DNA of 64,000 bases from an uncultured Eubacteriales bacterium (GTDB taxonomy: Bacteria; Bacillota; Clostridia; Christensenellales; QALW01). The notes beneath the pieces were generated by a model that made no database searches, had not been told where the DNA came from, and saw only the letters and a program-made list of their open reading frames with translations. Below, piece by piece: positions 6,606-13,545 of this stretch (its first letter is position 1; every line of letters starts with the position of its first letter). The stretch spans positions 1 to 64,000 of the forward strand of contig URIR01000002.1 in assembly GCA_900547955.1 (NCBI GenBank). Direction: 5' to 3'. Position numbers and translations under genes: made by a program.

Positions 6606-6848
6606 ATGAATATCAATACTGAATCCTTGGTTTCTATTACAGAAGCCAATCAAAATTTTTCTAAAGTGGCGCGTCTCGTAGATAAAACCGGCTCGGCAGT
6701 AATTTTAAAAAACAACGTGCCGCGTTATCTGGTAATCGAATTTAACCAGCTTCAACAGGCTCAAACCGCTTTAGATGAGGACGTTAAAAGCATTGCTGAT
6801 AAAATTTTAAAACGCAATCATGCTGCTTTTGAGGAACTGGCCAAATGA
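6606..6848 (+). CDS. phd: Phd/YefM-family antitoxin
   Basis: 80 residues. The N-terminus (VSITEANQNFSKVARLVDK, SAVILKNNVPRYLVI) is the Phd/YefM fold that dimerizes and binds its own promoter; the C-terminal helix should wrap the toxin. ATG at 6606 follows AGGAGGTG; an upstream GTG at 6597 lies inside the ribosome site and is unlikely. The stop overlaps the toxin start as ATGA, the usual coupling in such pairs. Confidence 0.9.
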   Translation: MNINTESLVSITEANQNFSKVARLVDKTGSAVILKNNVPRYLVIEFNQLQQAQTALDEDVKSIADKILKRNHAAFEELAK

Positions 6849-7219
6849 TTCAGCTTACAACACAACATATTATTCAGATGCATAATATGCTTATTGCTGA
6901 AACTGGAGGCAGCAAGGGTCTGCGGGATGAAAATTTACTATCCTCTTCCTTAGCTAACCCTTTTCAGACTTTCGAGGGATTTTATATCTATCCCACAATA
7001 GAGGCCAAAGCCGCCAGACTTGCATTTGGATTAATTAATAATCATCCTTTTGTGGATGGCAACAAACGAATCGGCATACTTGCAATGCTTACTTTTTTAG
7101 AGCTTAATGGAATTTATCTCAACTATACTAATGATGAGCTCATCTCTTTAGGACTAAGCATTGCCGACCATTCAATCAGTTTTGAAGAAATCATAGATTG
7201 GATAAACAATCATGATTAA
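6845..7219 (+). CDS. doc: Doc-family toxin (Fic fold, EF-Tu kinase type)
   Basis: 124 residues. The Fic/Doc motif HPFVDGNKRIG begins at His67 (His67, Asp71, Lys74 and Arg75 visible), with the preceding IEAKAARLAFGLINN helix. Doc proteins phosphorylate EF-Tu and stop translation; the short form with a separate antitoxin fits Doc better than AMP-transferring Fic. The motif has DGNKRIG where P1 Doc has DANKRTA. It is likely a prophage maintenance or abortive-infection module. Confidence 0.9.
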   Translation: MIQLTTQHIIQMHNMLIAETGGSKGLRDENLLSSSLANPFQTFEGFYIYPTIEAKAARLAFGLINNHPFVDGNKRIGILAMLTFLELNGIYLNYTNDELISLGLSIADHSISFEEIIDWINNHD

Positions 7220-7223
7220 TTTT

Positions 7224-7250
7224 ATCCCGGTCATTCCGGGATTTTCTTTT
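7224..7250 (+). terminator. Intrinsic terminator after doc
   Basis: Perfect 7-bp stem ATCCCGG/CCGGGAT (7224-7230 with 7236-7242), five-base loop, then TTTTCTTTT, placed four bases after the toxin stop. Confidence 0.85.
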
Positions 7251-7314
7251 CCGCCCGCCCCGCTGCATTTCCTGCGCTCCCTTGACCGCGTATATATAAC
7301 TCACGGGCGGCGGC

Positions 7315-7339
7315 TATTCACTTTTCAATGAGCAAAAAT
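7315..7339 (-). repeat. Post-regulator motif, copy 3 (25 bp)
   Basis: The 25 bases are identical to 8704-8728; the first 17 (TATTCACTTTTCAATGA) are also identical to 5890-5906. It begins two bases after the stop of the leftward ribbon-helix-helix gene at 7342. Confidence 0.85.
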
Positions 7340-7341
7340 TT

Positions 7342-7491
7342 TCAGTCCTTATCTTTCATAAGGCCGTGCGATTCAGCCCACTCCCAGAGGATTTGCCTTA
7401 TTAATCCGTTTAAAGTTTGTCCCCTAGGTTTCGCTTCTAACTTTAAAATATTGTGCATTTCCTCCGAAGTACTTATCAAAAATCTAATCAT
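7342..7491 (-). CDS. Ribbon-helix-helix (Arc/CopG-like) protein, leftward member of cassette 3 (49 aa)
   Basis: 49 residues. A short beta strand (MIRFLISTS) and two helices (EEMHNILKLEAKPRG and TLNGLIRQILWEWAESHG) match the ribbon-helix-helix fold of Arc-type repressors. GGAGG lies seven bases before ATG at 7491. It diverges from a second RHH gene at 7642 across GATATC-rich operators, replacing the HTH proteins of the other cassettes. Confidence 0.75.
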   Translation of the reverse strand: MIRFLISTSEEMHNILKLEAKPRGQTLNGLIRQILWEWAESHGLMKDKD

Positions 7492-7641
7492 TGCCCGCCT
7501 CCTTTATGATTTCTATTTGATATCTATAAAATATCACACTCAGTCTGCTTTGTCAATACCTTTTTGATATCTTTTTGAATACTTGTTTTACAGTTTCTTT
7601 TTGATATAATATAGATATCAATTAATTGTTAGGAGGCTACT
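7492..7641. promoter_or_regulatory. Divergent promoters and GATATC operators, cassette 3
   Basis: Minus strand: TTGACA (7556-7551) and TATTTT (7533-7528), spacing 17. Plus strand: TATAAT near 7605 with a weak -35. TTGATATC-like sites recur through the interval (around 7517, 7562, 7603 and 7613), likely operators for the two RHH proteins. TGTCAATACCTTTTT at 7551-7565 is the block shared with the other cassettes. Confidence 0.7.
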
Positions 7642-7821
7642 ATGGGCTTACAAGCAAATCCATATCCTTTACGTATAGATAAAACCCTCATGGCTAAATT
7701 TAAGGTCATAGCTAACGATAACGGTCGTTCAGTAAACAAAGAAATTGAAGTAGCTATTAAAAGAATTATATCTGACTACGAAAAGGAACATGGCGAAATC
7801 AAAGTAGACCTTGATTTATAA
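7642..7821 (+). CDS. Arc-like DNA-binding protein, rightward member of cassette 3 (59 aa)
   Basis: 59 residues. NPYPLRIDKTLMAKFKVIAN then GRSVNKEIEVAIKRIISDYE is a textbook Arc-type ribbon-helix-helix sequence, with PLRID as the strand and GRSVNKEIE as the second helix. AGGAGG precedes ATG at 7642 by six bases. It overlaps the converging RHH gene (7799-7948) by 23 bases at the 3' ends. Confidence 0.82.
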   Translation: MGLQANPYPLRIDKTLMAKFKVIANDNGRSVNKEIEVAIKRIISDYEKEHGEIKVDLDL

Positions 7822-7948
7822 ATTCAATCGCTCTGCTAAACACTAAATTTATAAATCCGTTAAAGCTATGTCCTCTTGCATCCGCCAGCCTCTGGAGCTC
7901 CACTTTCATCTCCACCGGCAGGCGGATTGTTATTTGTTCTCGTTCCAC
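7799..7948 (-). CDS. Third ribbon-helix-helix protein (49 aa), GTG start
   Basis: 49 residues from GTG at 7948; the ATG two bases upstream reads into an early stop, and GGGAG lies eight bases before the GTG. EREQITIRLPVEMKVELQRL and ARGHSFNGFINLVFSRAIEF fit Arc/CopG. It diverges from the YHYH membrane protein gene (8091), so it may control that gene. Confidence 0.7.
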   Translation of the reverse strand: MEREQITIRLPVEMKVELQRLADARGHSFNGFINLVFSRAIEFINQGLL

Positions 7949-8026
7949 ATTGTTCACTCCCTTCTACGCTGTTTTTGTATTTCTTTCTGTGATAACGTAT
8001 GTATACTTCTAATTACGTTTCGACTA

Positions 8027-8056
8027 TTGACCTTATGTATCCGTCAATGTTACAAT
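8027..8056 (+). promoter_or_regulatory. Promoter of the YHYH protein gene
   Basis: TTGACC (8027-8032) and TACAAT (8051-8056), spacing 18. The region lies between the RHH gene at 7799-7948 and the start at 8091. Confidence 0.55.
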
Positions 8057-8090
8057 TTGTTAATAAATATAATTTTGCGGGGCGGTAAAC

Positions 8091-8675
8091 GTGAGAAAAA
8101 ACATACGCTTTCTTTTTGCCTTATTAACACTACTATTAATTCTTTGTACAGCTTTCTCTTTCTCTCATCCAGGTCGAACCGATTCCAAAGGCGGACATTA
8201 TGACCGTTCAAACGGCAGTTATCATTATCACCACGGCTATCCCGCTCATCAACACCCAGGCGGCGTATGTCCATATGTGGACCCAGTAATTAAAATTACA
8301 CCTGCCCCCGAAAGCACCCATATCAATGTTGGACGTACTCCCTATAACTATAAATACGATAGACCAGAGACTCGTGAAAATGAGCCTATAATTCCTGAAT
8401 CCGTTCTGCCTATATACCTAATTGCCTTAGTATTTGCAATATTTTACAGCGTATTATGTTTATTAACTGAAGAAATAATTGCTGATAATCGCCTACTTCA
8501 AAATCTAAATATAGCTAAACATATAACAGTAGGAATTTTAATTGCCCTTGTAATCCCAGCAATAATATTAGACGAATGGTTGCAATTATTAGAATATACC
8601 CTATGTGCTTCCGTAGTAACTTATGGATTAAAACAACTAATTCTTTTTATATATAAATTATATAAAGGAAAGTAA
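8091..8675 (+). CDS. YHYH-domain membrane protein
   Basis: 194 residues with a GTG start at 8091 after GGGGCGG. A signal-like helix (about 5 to 25, IRFLFALLTLLLILCTAFSF) precedes HPGRTDSKGGHYDRSNGSYH and YHHGYPAHQHPGG, the His-rich YHYH motif found on secreted proteins and thought to bind metal. Two or three further membrane helices lie at about 105 to 185. It is cargo of cassette 3, controlled by a divergent RHH gene. A host-range or metal-related function is possible but unknown. The gene is A+T-rich. Confidence 0.75.
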   Translation: MRKNIRFLFALLTLLLILCTAFSFSHPGRTDSKGGHYDRSNGSYHYHHGYPAHQHPGGVCPYVDPVIKITPAPESTHINVGRTPYNYKYDRPETRENEPIIPESVLPIYLIALVFAIFYSVLCLLTEEIIADNRLLQNLNIAKHITVGILIALVIPAIILDEWLQLLEYTLCASVVTYGLKQLILFIYKLYKGK

Positions 8676-8703
8676 TTCCAATAACTGCTAAAAACTTTAA
8701 CCA

Positions 8704-8728
8704 TATTCACTTTTCAATGAGCAAAAAT
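8704..8728 (-). repeat. Post-regulator motif, copy 4 (25 bp)
   Basis: Identical over 25 bases to 7315-7339. It begins three bases after the stop of the leftward HTH gene at 8732. Confidence 0.85.
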
Positions 8729-8731
8729 GAT

Positions 8732-8917
8732 TTAACCCTTTAGCAATTCATCTACTGTGCAGTCCAGGAGGTCGGCTAGCTTTTTCAAGGTACTCACTCT
8801 AGGTTTACAATTACCTTTTTCCCATTTTGAAATAGCTTGCTGTGAAACATGCAGTAATTTCGCCATACATTCCTGTGAATAACCTAATTCACTTCGTGCT
8901 TTTTTAAAAATATTCAT
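8732..8917 (-). CDS. XRE-family regulator, leftward member of cassette 4 (61 aa)
   Basis: 61 residues from ATG at 8917, seven bases after GGGAGG; a TTG-started longer frame is unlikely. The HTH domain (KARSELGYSQECMAKLLHVS, QQAISKWEKGNCKPRVST, LADLLDCTVDELLKG) is complete. It is divergent from the double-HTH repressor at 9050. Confidence 0.82.
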   Translation of the reverse strand: MNIFKKARSELGYSQECMAKLLHVSQQAISKWEKGNCKPRVSTLKKLADLLDCTVDELLKG

Positions 8918-9049
8918 TCTCTCGCCTCCCGACAACCATTTGTTGTTTTTAGTATAATACTACTTTTTGTTGTTGTCAATACTTTTTTTAAATTTTCACT
9001 TTCTTTTTTACTACATTCAGTTGTATAATAAAAAAGGAGGTAATTAACT
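8918..9049 (-). promoter_or_regulatory. Leftward promoter and operators, cassette 4
   Basis: TTGACA (8979-8974) and TATACT (8956-8951) with a 17-base spacer. A palindrome AGTATAATACT (8951-8961) overlaps the -10 and is flanked by TTGTTG half-sites (around 8938-8945 and 8967-8975). TGTCAATACTTTTTT at 8974-8988 is the shared block. A plus-strand TATAAT near 9024 serves the repressor gene. Confidence 0.75.
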
Positions 9050-9703
9050 ATGTTTGCAGATAGATTAAAAAAATATCGTAAAGCTGCCGGTTTAACTCAG
9101 CGAGATATGGCAAAAAAATTATTCATTTCTCAACAAGCTTATGCTAAATATGAATTAGGCTCCTCATCACCTAATCCAGATATGCTAGCAGATATAGCAA
9201 ACATTCTTAATATCTCTGCTAATTTATTATTAATTGATGAATTAGATAAAACCGACTATACTGATATACAGAAAAATATAATAAACAAAAGAAATAAAGT
9301 AAGTTCTACATCCACACACCTAAATACTATAGTGGACAGAGTAACAAATATGCGCTTACAAGCGGGTTTATCTCGTCAAGAGTTAGCCAGAAAATCAGGC
9401 GTATCTTTTGATATTATTTCTGACTTAGAAGATGGCAAAGGAGGAATAAGTGGAGATAATATCCTTATGCTATCCAAAGCGCTAAACACTAACTTCGATT
9501 ATCTTATGGGGCTTTCAGATGACAGTACTCCCCCCCAAAAAAGCATGCTCGCTCAGCTCGCAGATAACCCTCCAGAGGCTCAACCCGTAGCATATATTTT
9601 CGGTTCAAACGGAGGACGCAAGGTAATAACAGATAAAAATAAAATTGATGCTATTAATGCCTTTGTTGAATTGCTGGACAAAAATGAATCAGAGCAAAAA
9701 TAA
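9050..9703 (+). CDS. Repressor with two tandem XRE helix-turn-helix domains
   Basis: 217 residues. HTH 1 covers about 3 to 62 (RLKKYRKAAGLTQRDMAKKL, QQAYAKYELGSSSPNPDML); HTH 2 covers about 97 to 155 (VTNMRLQAGLSRQELARKSG, FDIISDLEDGKGGISGDN, NFDYLMGLSDD). A C-terminal tail of about 55 residues follows. Two different HTH domains in one chain could bind two operator types or bridge sites. The ImmA-type peptidase gene follows, the usual partner that cleaves such repressors. GGAGG precedes ATG at 9050. Confidence 0.85.
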   Translation: MFADRLKKYRKAAGLTQRDMAKKLFISQQAYAKYELGSSSPNPDMLADIANILNISANLLLIDELDKTDYTDIQKNIINKRNKVSSTSTHLNTIVDRVTNMRLQAGLSRQELARKSGVSFDIISDLEDGKGGISGDNILMLSKALNTNFDYLMGLSDDSTPPQKSMLAQLADNPPEAQPVAYIFGSNGGRKVITDKNKIDAINAFVELLDKNESEQK

Positions 9704-9721
9704 ACTGGAAATTCCTGTGTA

Positions 9722-9750
9722 TTGAATTAATAAGTCGGATATTGTATTAT
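9722..9750 (+). promoter_or_regulatory. Promoter of the ImmA-type peptidase gene
   Basis: TTGAAT (9722-9727) and TATTAT (9745-9750), spacing 17, upstream of AGGGGG and ATG at 9784. Confidence 0.55.
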
Positions 9751-9783
9751 TATAGTAATATATATTCGACAGGGGGAATTAAT

Positions 9784-10749
9784 ATGCAGGCATGTGCGTG
9801 TGCTATTAGAATGTTACTCGAAAATGAAATAGAAAAATTCCCGATAGACCTTAAAAATATTAAGCAATATCAAGGGAATCGAATCATCTATTTTGCATAT
9901 GAGCAGGCCAGAAATATAATTAGTACAAATGATTTAGAAGCCTTAACCGAAACAAACGACGCTTTAACTATTTACGAAGATAATATTTACTGTGTTATCT
10001 ACAACGATAAAGTTGATTATACTCTAGAACAAAAGAACATAGCGCACGAGCTGGGGCATATTGCCTGTCGGCATAAAATCAAAGACAATATTGTTGGAAA
10101 GAGTTCTAATACCGGTCTTCAGGAAGCTGAAGCCGATTTATGCTCTTATGAATTGCTGGCCCCTACTATCGTTTTGCAGCAAATGGGCATATTAACTACA
10201 GATAAAATCCAGGCCACTACAGGCGTTTCACGGGAATCTGCTGAAAAAATACTGGCCAATGTCATGCAAAGGGATTCTTTAAAATGTCCGTTTCTATCGG
10301 ACGAAGAAAAACAGCTTTGGGAAAACTTTAAGAAAAATACATATAGCAATACTAAGCGCCCGCGAATTACCTTTAAAAATATATTTATGGCTATGATGTC
10401 GGTAATCACGATATGCGTTATATTACTCGTTATTCTAGATTCTAAAAATAACTTCATCCTAAAAGGAAATTATGTCGAACCTCAGTATGAGGAAAATACG
10501 CCCCTAACGCCGGATGACTACTATCCGACTAACAATGATAAAGATAATTTCTTTGAGCCAAAAGCTACTAAAAATAATGTAACGCCTACAAAAAATAATT
10601 ACAATGATAACTATATCGTATATATAACGGAATATGGACAAAAATATCACAAAGCAACATGCAGATATTTAACAGATAGTCAAAAAGCTATTTATATAGA
10701 CGAGGCCATTTTTGATGGCTATGAGCCGTGTTCTGTATGTAAGCCATAA
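9784..10749 (+). CDS. ImmA/IrrE-type metallopeptidase with a transmembrane helix and an external zinc-finger-like domain
   Basis: 321 residues from ATG at 9784, seven bases after AGGGGG. Residues 1 to about 185 form an ImmA/IrrE peptidase with HELGH at His88-His92 and the downstream QEAEADLCSYELL carrying the third metal ligand. Residues about 199 to 219 are one hydrophobic helix (IFMAMMSVITICVILLVILD). A low-complexity spacer follows, then a C-terminal domain with His289, Cys293, Cys316 and Cys319 (KYHKATCRYL, EPCSVCKP). The peptidase would face the cytosol and the Cys/His domain the outside. Known ImmA proteins are soluble anti-repressors that cleave the cognate repressor, here probably the product at 9050. 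The membrane span suggests sensing of an external signal. Confidence 0.88.
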   Translation: MQACACAIRMLLENEIEKFPIDLKNIKQYQGNRIIYFAYEQARNIISTNDLEALTETNDALTIYEDNIYCVIYNDKVDYTLEQKNIAHELGHIACRHKIKDNIVGKSSNTGLQEAEADLCSYELLAPTIVLQQMGILTTDKIQATTGVSRESAEKILANVMQRDSLKCPFLSDEEKQLWENFKKNTYSNTKRPRITFKNIFMAMMSVITICVILLVILDSKNNFILKGNYVEPQYEENTPLTPDDYYPTNNDKDNFFEPKATKNNVTPTKNNYNDNYIVYITEYGQKYHKATCRYLTDSQKAIYIDEAIFDGYEPCSVCKP

Positions 10750-10768
10750 AATAAAGGAGGAATGAATA

Positions 10769-11800
10769 ATGGCTACGGCAAAAAGGCTGCCGTCCGGGCG
10801 CTGGCGCTGCCTGATATATGTTGGCAAGGACGAGAATGGAAACCGCAAATATAAATCCTGTACGGCAGACAGCAAAAAAGAAGCCATAGCGCTGGCTGCT
10901 GATATGCAGTTACATTATGAAAGGCTAGGAAACCCACTTAAGCTCACCCTGGGACAGGCCATAGACAGATATATAGACAACAGAAGCAATGTGCTCTCCC
11001 CCTCCACTATATTAGGCTATAGGCGCATGCGGCGCTGTAATTTTCAGGAACTGATGCCATTGCAGGTCAACACCATTACTTCAGAGATATTGCAGGCCAG
11101 CGTTAATTCTGCCGTACAAGCCTTATCGCGCAAAACTGTAGCAAACGCTTATGGCCTGATTTCAGCCGCCCTGCGCGAGGCGCTGCCTGAAAAAGCTTTT
11201 ACTGTACGTCTGCCCGCTAAAACAAAGAATGAAATAAAAATACCTGACGAAACGAAAATAGCCAAGCTGGAGCAGTTTATACGCGGCAATGATATAGAGC
11301 TGCCTATTCTGCTTGCGCTGCATTGCGGAATGCGTCTTTCTGAGGTTATGGGAGTAAAGGGAATTGATATAGCAAATGGCATGATACATATATGCCGCGC
11401 ACGGGTTATCGGGCCGGATGGGCTGACCGAGAAGCCTCCTAAATCTTTAAAGGGCAACCGCTGGGTGCCCATGTCCAATCGCATAGAAGAACTTACAAAG
11501 GACAAAATCGGCAAAGATGAATTTATAATTGATTTTACTGAACCGCAAATTCTACAGCGGTTTTACCATATATTAAAACGCGCCGGGCTTCCCCATATGC
11601 GCTTTCACGATTTGCGACATTATTTTGCTTCCGTATGCCTGAAGCTAAATATCCCCGAACGTTACGCAATGGATTTAATGGGACATTCTACGCCCGGCAT
11701 GCTTAAAAGATACCAGCATATTTTAGAAAATGAACGCAAGGCCACTCAAAACGCAGTAACTAATTATTGGAATAATAATCGAGTAAGCTCAGACCATTAA
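10769..11800 (+). CDS. int: Tyrosine recombinase, element integrase
   Basis: 343 residues. The N-terminal arm-binding domain (RWRCLIYVGKDENGNRKYKS) is followed by a core-binding SAM-like domain (about 55 to 145) and the catalytic domain. Arg189 (CGMRLSEV), His280 and Arg283 (HDLRHYF), His306 (LMGHS) and the nucleophile Tyr315 are all in place. It ends 151 bp from the 3' end of a tRNA-Val gene, the expected attachment site. GGAGG lies eight bases before ATG at 10769. It integrates and, with an unseen excisionase, excises the element. Confidence 0.95.
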   Translation: MATAKRLPSGRWRCLIYVGKDENGNRKYKSCTADSKKEAIALAADMQLHYERLGNPLKLTLGQAIDRYIDNRSNVLSPSTILGYRRMRRCNFQELMPLQVNTITSEILQASVNSAVQALSRKTVANAYGLISAALREALPEKAFTVRLPAKTKNEIKIPDETKIAKLEQFIRGNDIELPILLALHCGMRLSEVMGVKGIDIANGMIHICRARVIGPDGLTEKPPKSLKGNRWVPMSNRIEELTKDKIGKDEFIIDFTEPQILQRFYHILKRAGLPHMRFHDLRHYFASVCLKLNIPERYAMDLMGHSTPGMLKRYQHILENERKATQNAVTNYWNNNRVSSDH

Positions 11801-11824
11801 TTTCGTGTTGCATTTCGTGTTGCA
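11801..11824. repeat. Two tandem 12-bp repeats after the integrase, candidate arm-type sites
   Basis: TTTCGTGTTGCA occurs twice in direct tandem immediately after the integrase stop, between the gene and the tRNA attachment site. Arm-type integrase sites are short direct repeats at this kind of location. Confidence 0.5.
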
Positions 11825-11914
11825 TTTTAAGCAAAAACAGCTATTTTCATGTGCAAAATTCATAAACTCCGATAATATATCAAAACCCGAAAATGCCCGA
11901 TATACGGGAAGAAA

Positions 11915-11945
11915 AAGAAAAAACGCCGCAAACGCGGCGTTTTTA
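11915..11945. terminator. Bidirectional intrinsic terminator between int and tRNA-Val
   Basis: Stem ACGCCGC/GCGGCGT (11923-11929 with 11934-11940) has an A-run on the left and a T-run on the right, so it can end both the rightward integrase transcript and the leftward tRNA transcript. Confidence 0.8.
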
Positions 11946-11951
11946 ATTTGG

Positions 11952-12025
11952 TGGGGATAAAGGGACTCGAACCCCTGACTTCTTCGATGTGAACGAAGCG
12001 CTCTAACCAACTGAGCCATATCCCC
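11952..12025 (-). tRNA. tRNA-Val (anticodon CAC)
   Basis: A 74-nt cloverleaf reads leftward: acceptor GGGGATA/TATCCCC with discriminator A, D arm GCTC/GAGC, anticodon stem CTTCG/CGAAG around loop TTCACAT (CAC decodes GUG), and T arm AGGGG-TTCGAGT-CCCTT. CCA is not encoded. Its 3' end faces the integrase, so the element's right attachment site most likely lies in the 3' half of this gene; the left copy should be outside the window. Confidence 0.95.
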
Positions 12026-12294
12026 TCTTATATCGGCAAAGTGTATTATAAAGCAAAGCGCGGGAATTTGCAAGTAATTTTTATTGAGAACAGTAACTTT
12101 TTAACCGCAAGCGCATATAATTAATTACGGGAATACAAAAATTCCCGTTCCGGCGCCGTTGAAGCCGGAAACATATTTAAACAGCGGGAAAGCCCATAAT
12201 AATGTTAAAATTCCTTGCCTATAAACGGCTACTGTCCTACCGGCGGCAGAACAGGGTTGGAGTTTAAAAAATGCCGCCGGAGAACGGAGCCAAA

Positions 12295-12960
12295 ATGAGG
12301 AACAGTTCAAGCCGCTGCACGCAGCAAACCGCTCGCAGCGCCGTAATAAACGACTTTACCATAACCCAATGCCAAGCTGGAGATATAACCATACTGGCAA
12401 CTCGAATATTCGACGGAGTACAATCCCGCATGGATTCAACTCAATGCACAGTAACCCTCCCTGAGGATATACGGCCGGCAGCCTTAATAAGCGCATACAG
12501 TACAGACCAAAAGGCATGGGCCGAAAACGTATATATAAGCGATTATAATGAGCGCTACCAGCTTGTAGAATGCACCGTTAACTGCCCCGGCAGAGTCATA
12601 TACACGGATTTACAGGGCGCAGAGCAAATCGCATACTGCACTATAAGCATCCCATATTCAGCTTTGATGTCCTTTCCTGACGACGCGCTGCTGCCTGCAT
12701 TTTTAAGCTGCCTCTGCAGCGTAAGCGTATTTTCGTTCTCTCAAGGTCCAGTAAGCGCTTCCAGCTTCAACGCTTACTGCAGCGGCGCTCTGGCTGTATT
12801 TACCGCCTCGTATCTGCCCGTACAATTAAACGGCAGCAGACAATTTTACCCAGACGATATTGCATGCAGAAGAGCCTGCGCCACTCCTACTAACAGTACA
12901 AGGCAGGTTTTTACCAATACCGGCACGGGTCTTGATTCTTCCTGCTCCTGTTCAAGATAA
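12295..12960 (+). CDS. Cys-rich hypothetical protein
   Basis: 221 residues from ATG at 12295, with GGAG upstream; the open frame begins at 12271. I do not recognise the family. A repeated pattern is visible (QCTVTLPEDIRPA, then ECTVNCPGRV and YCTISIPYSA), suggesting beta-rich repeats, and cysteines are frequent up to the C-terminal SSCSCSR. There is no signal peptide. Paired Cys and beta repeats would suit a spore-coat-like protein, but this is a guess. It stands alone between tRNA-Val and the aro operon. Two small hairpins (12127-12148 and about 12150-12170) lie upstream. Confidence 0.5.
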   Translation: MRNSSSRCTQQTARSAVINDFTITQCQAGDITILATRIFDGVQSRMDSTQCTVTLPEDIRPAALISAYSTDQKAWAENVYISDYNERYQLVECTVNCPGRVIYTDLQGAEQIAYCTISIPYSALMSFPDDALLPAFLSCLCSVSVFSFSQGPVSASSFNAYCSGALAVFTASYLPVQLNGSRQFYPDDIACRRACATPTNSTRQVFTNTGTGLDSSCSCSR

Positions 12961-13018
12961 TTAAAAGCCCTGCTCTTAAATAAAACCCGTTAAAATGAGA
13001 ATGCACCGGCATAAAGCC

Positions 13019-13052
13019 AGGCCGGAAAGCTGAAACGTTCAGGCTTTCCGGC
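13019..13052 (-). terminator. Hairpin at the end of the aromatic operon
   Basis: GCCGGAAAGC and GCTTTCCGGC pair around a 12-base loop, overlapping the aroK stop. The following T-run is weak, so termination may be partial. Confidence 0.5.
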
Positions 13053-13545
13053 TTTGCTCAAGCATAAAAATAAGCTTATCAGCCGTAATTGCAGGAGGCG
13101 CGTCATTTTTAAGCAGAATATCCGCGTAGCCGTCATACAGCCGCTTGCGTTCATTATATAGCCTGCGTACCCTCTCAGGCGAGGTAAAAAGCGGACGTGA
13201 CTGCGCGTCTGCGCGCAGAATTTCCTCTATATCTCTTTCTATATATACTATAACTCCTCTCTCCTTTAAAAGGGACATATTTTCCCTAGAGAGCACTACT
13301 CCTCCTCCCGTAGCTATCACAGCGTCCTTATAAATAGAAGCAGTCCGGCAGACCTGAGTCTCCTTAAGCCGAAAATACCCCTCTCCCTTCACGCTGAAAA
13401 GCCGGCTTATGCTCATGCCCTCCATATCCTCCACCATTTTATCAGTATCAAGAAAAATCATTCCCAGCCTTTCGGCCAATAATTGGCCTATGGTGGTTTT
13501 GCCGCAGCCCGACATGCCTATCAGCACAATATTATTCTTCTTCAT
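13039..13545 (-). CDS. aroK: Shikimate kinase
   Basis: 168 residues. Phosphorylates shikimate with ATP. Walker A GMSGCGKTTIG is at about 9 to 19, followed by FLDTDKMVEDMEG and ATGGGVV, the shikimate-binding Asp and Gly-rich motifs; the lid contains RPLF. Last gene of the six-gene leftward aromatic operon, overlapping pheA by four bases. Confidence 0.95.
   Translation of the reverse strand: MKKNNIVLIGMSGCGKTTIGQLLAERLGMIFLDTDKMVEDMEGMSISRLFSVKGEGYFRLKETQVCRTASIYKDAVIATGGGVVLSRENMSLLKERGVIVYIERDIEEILRADAQSRPLFTSPERVRRLYNERKRLYDGYADILLKNDAPPAITADKLIFMLEQSRKA

Noticed and set aside
11789..12073. Minus-strand ORF spanning tRNA-Val
   Set aside because: It translates the tRNA gene and terminator; no ribosome site.
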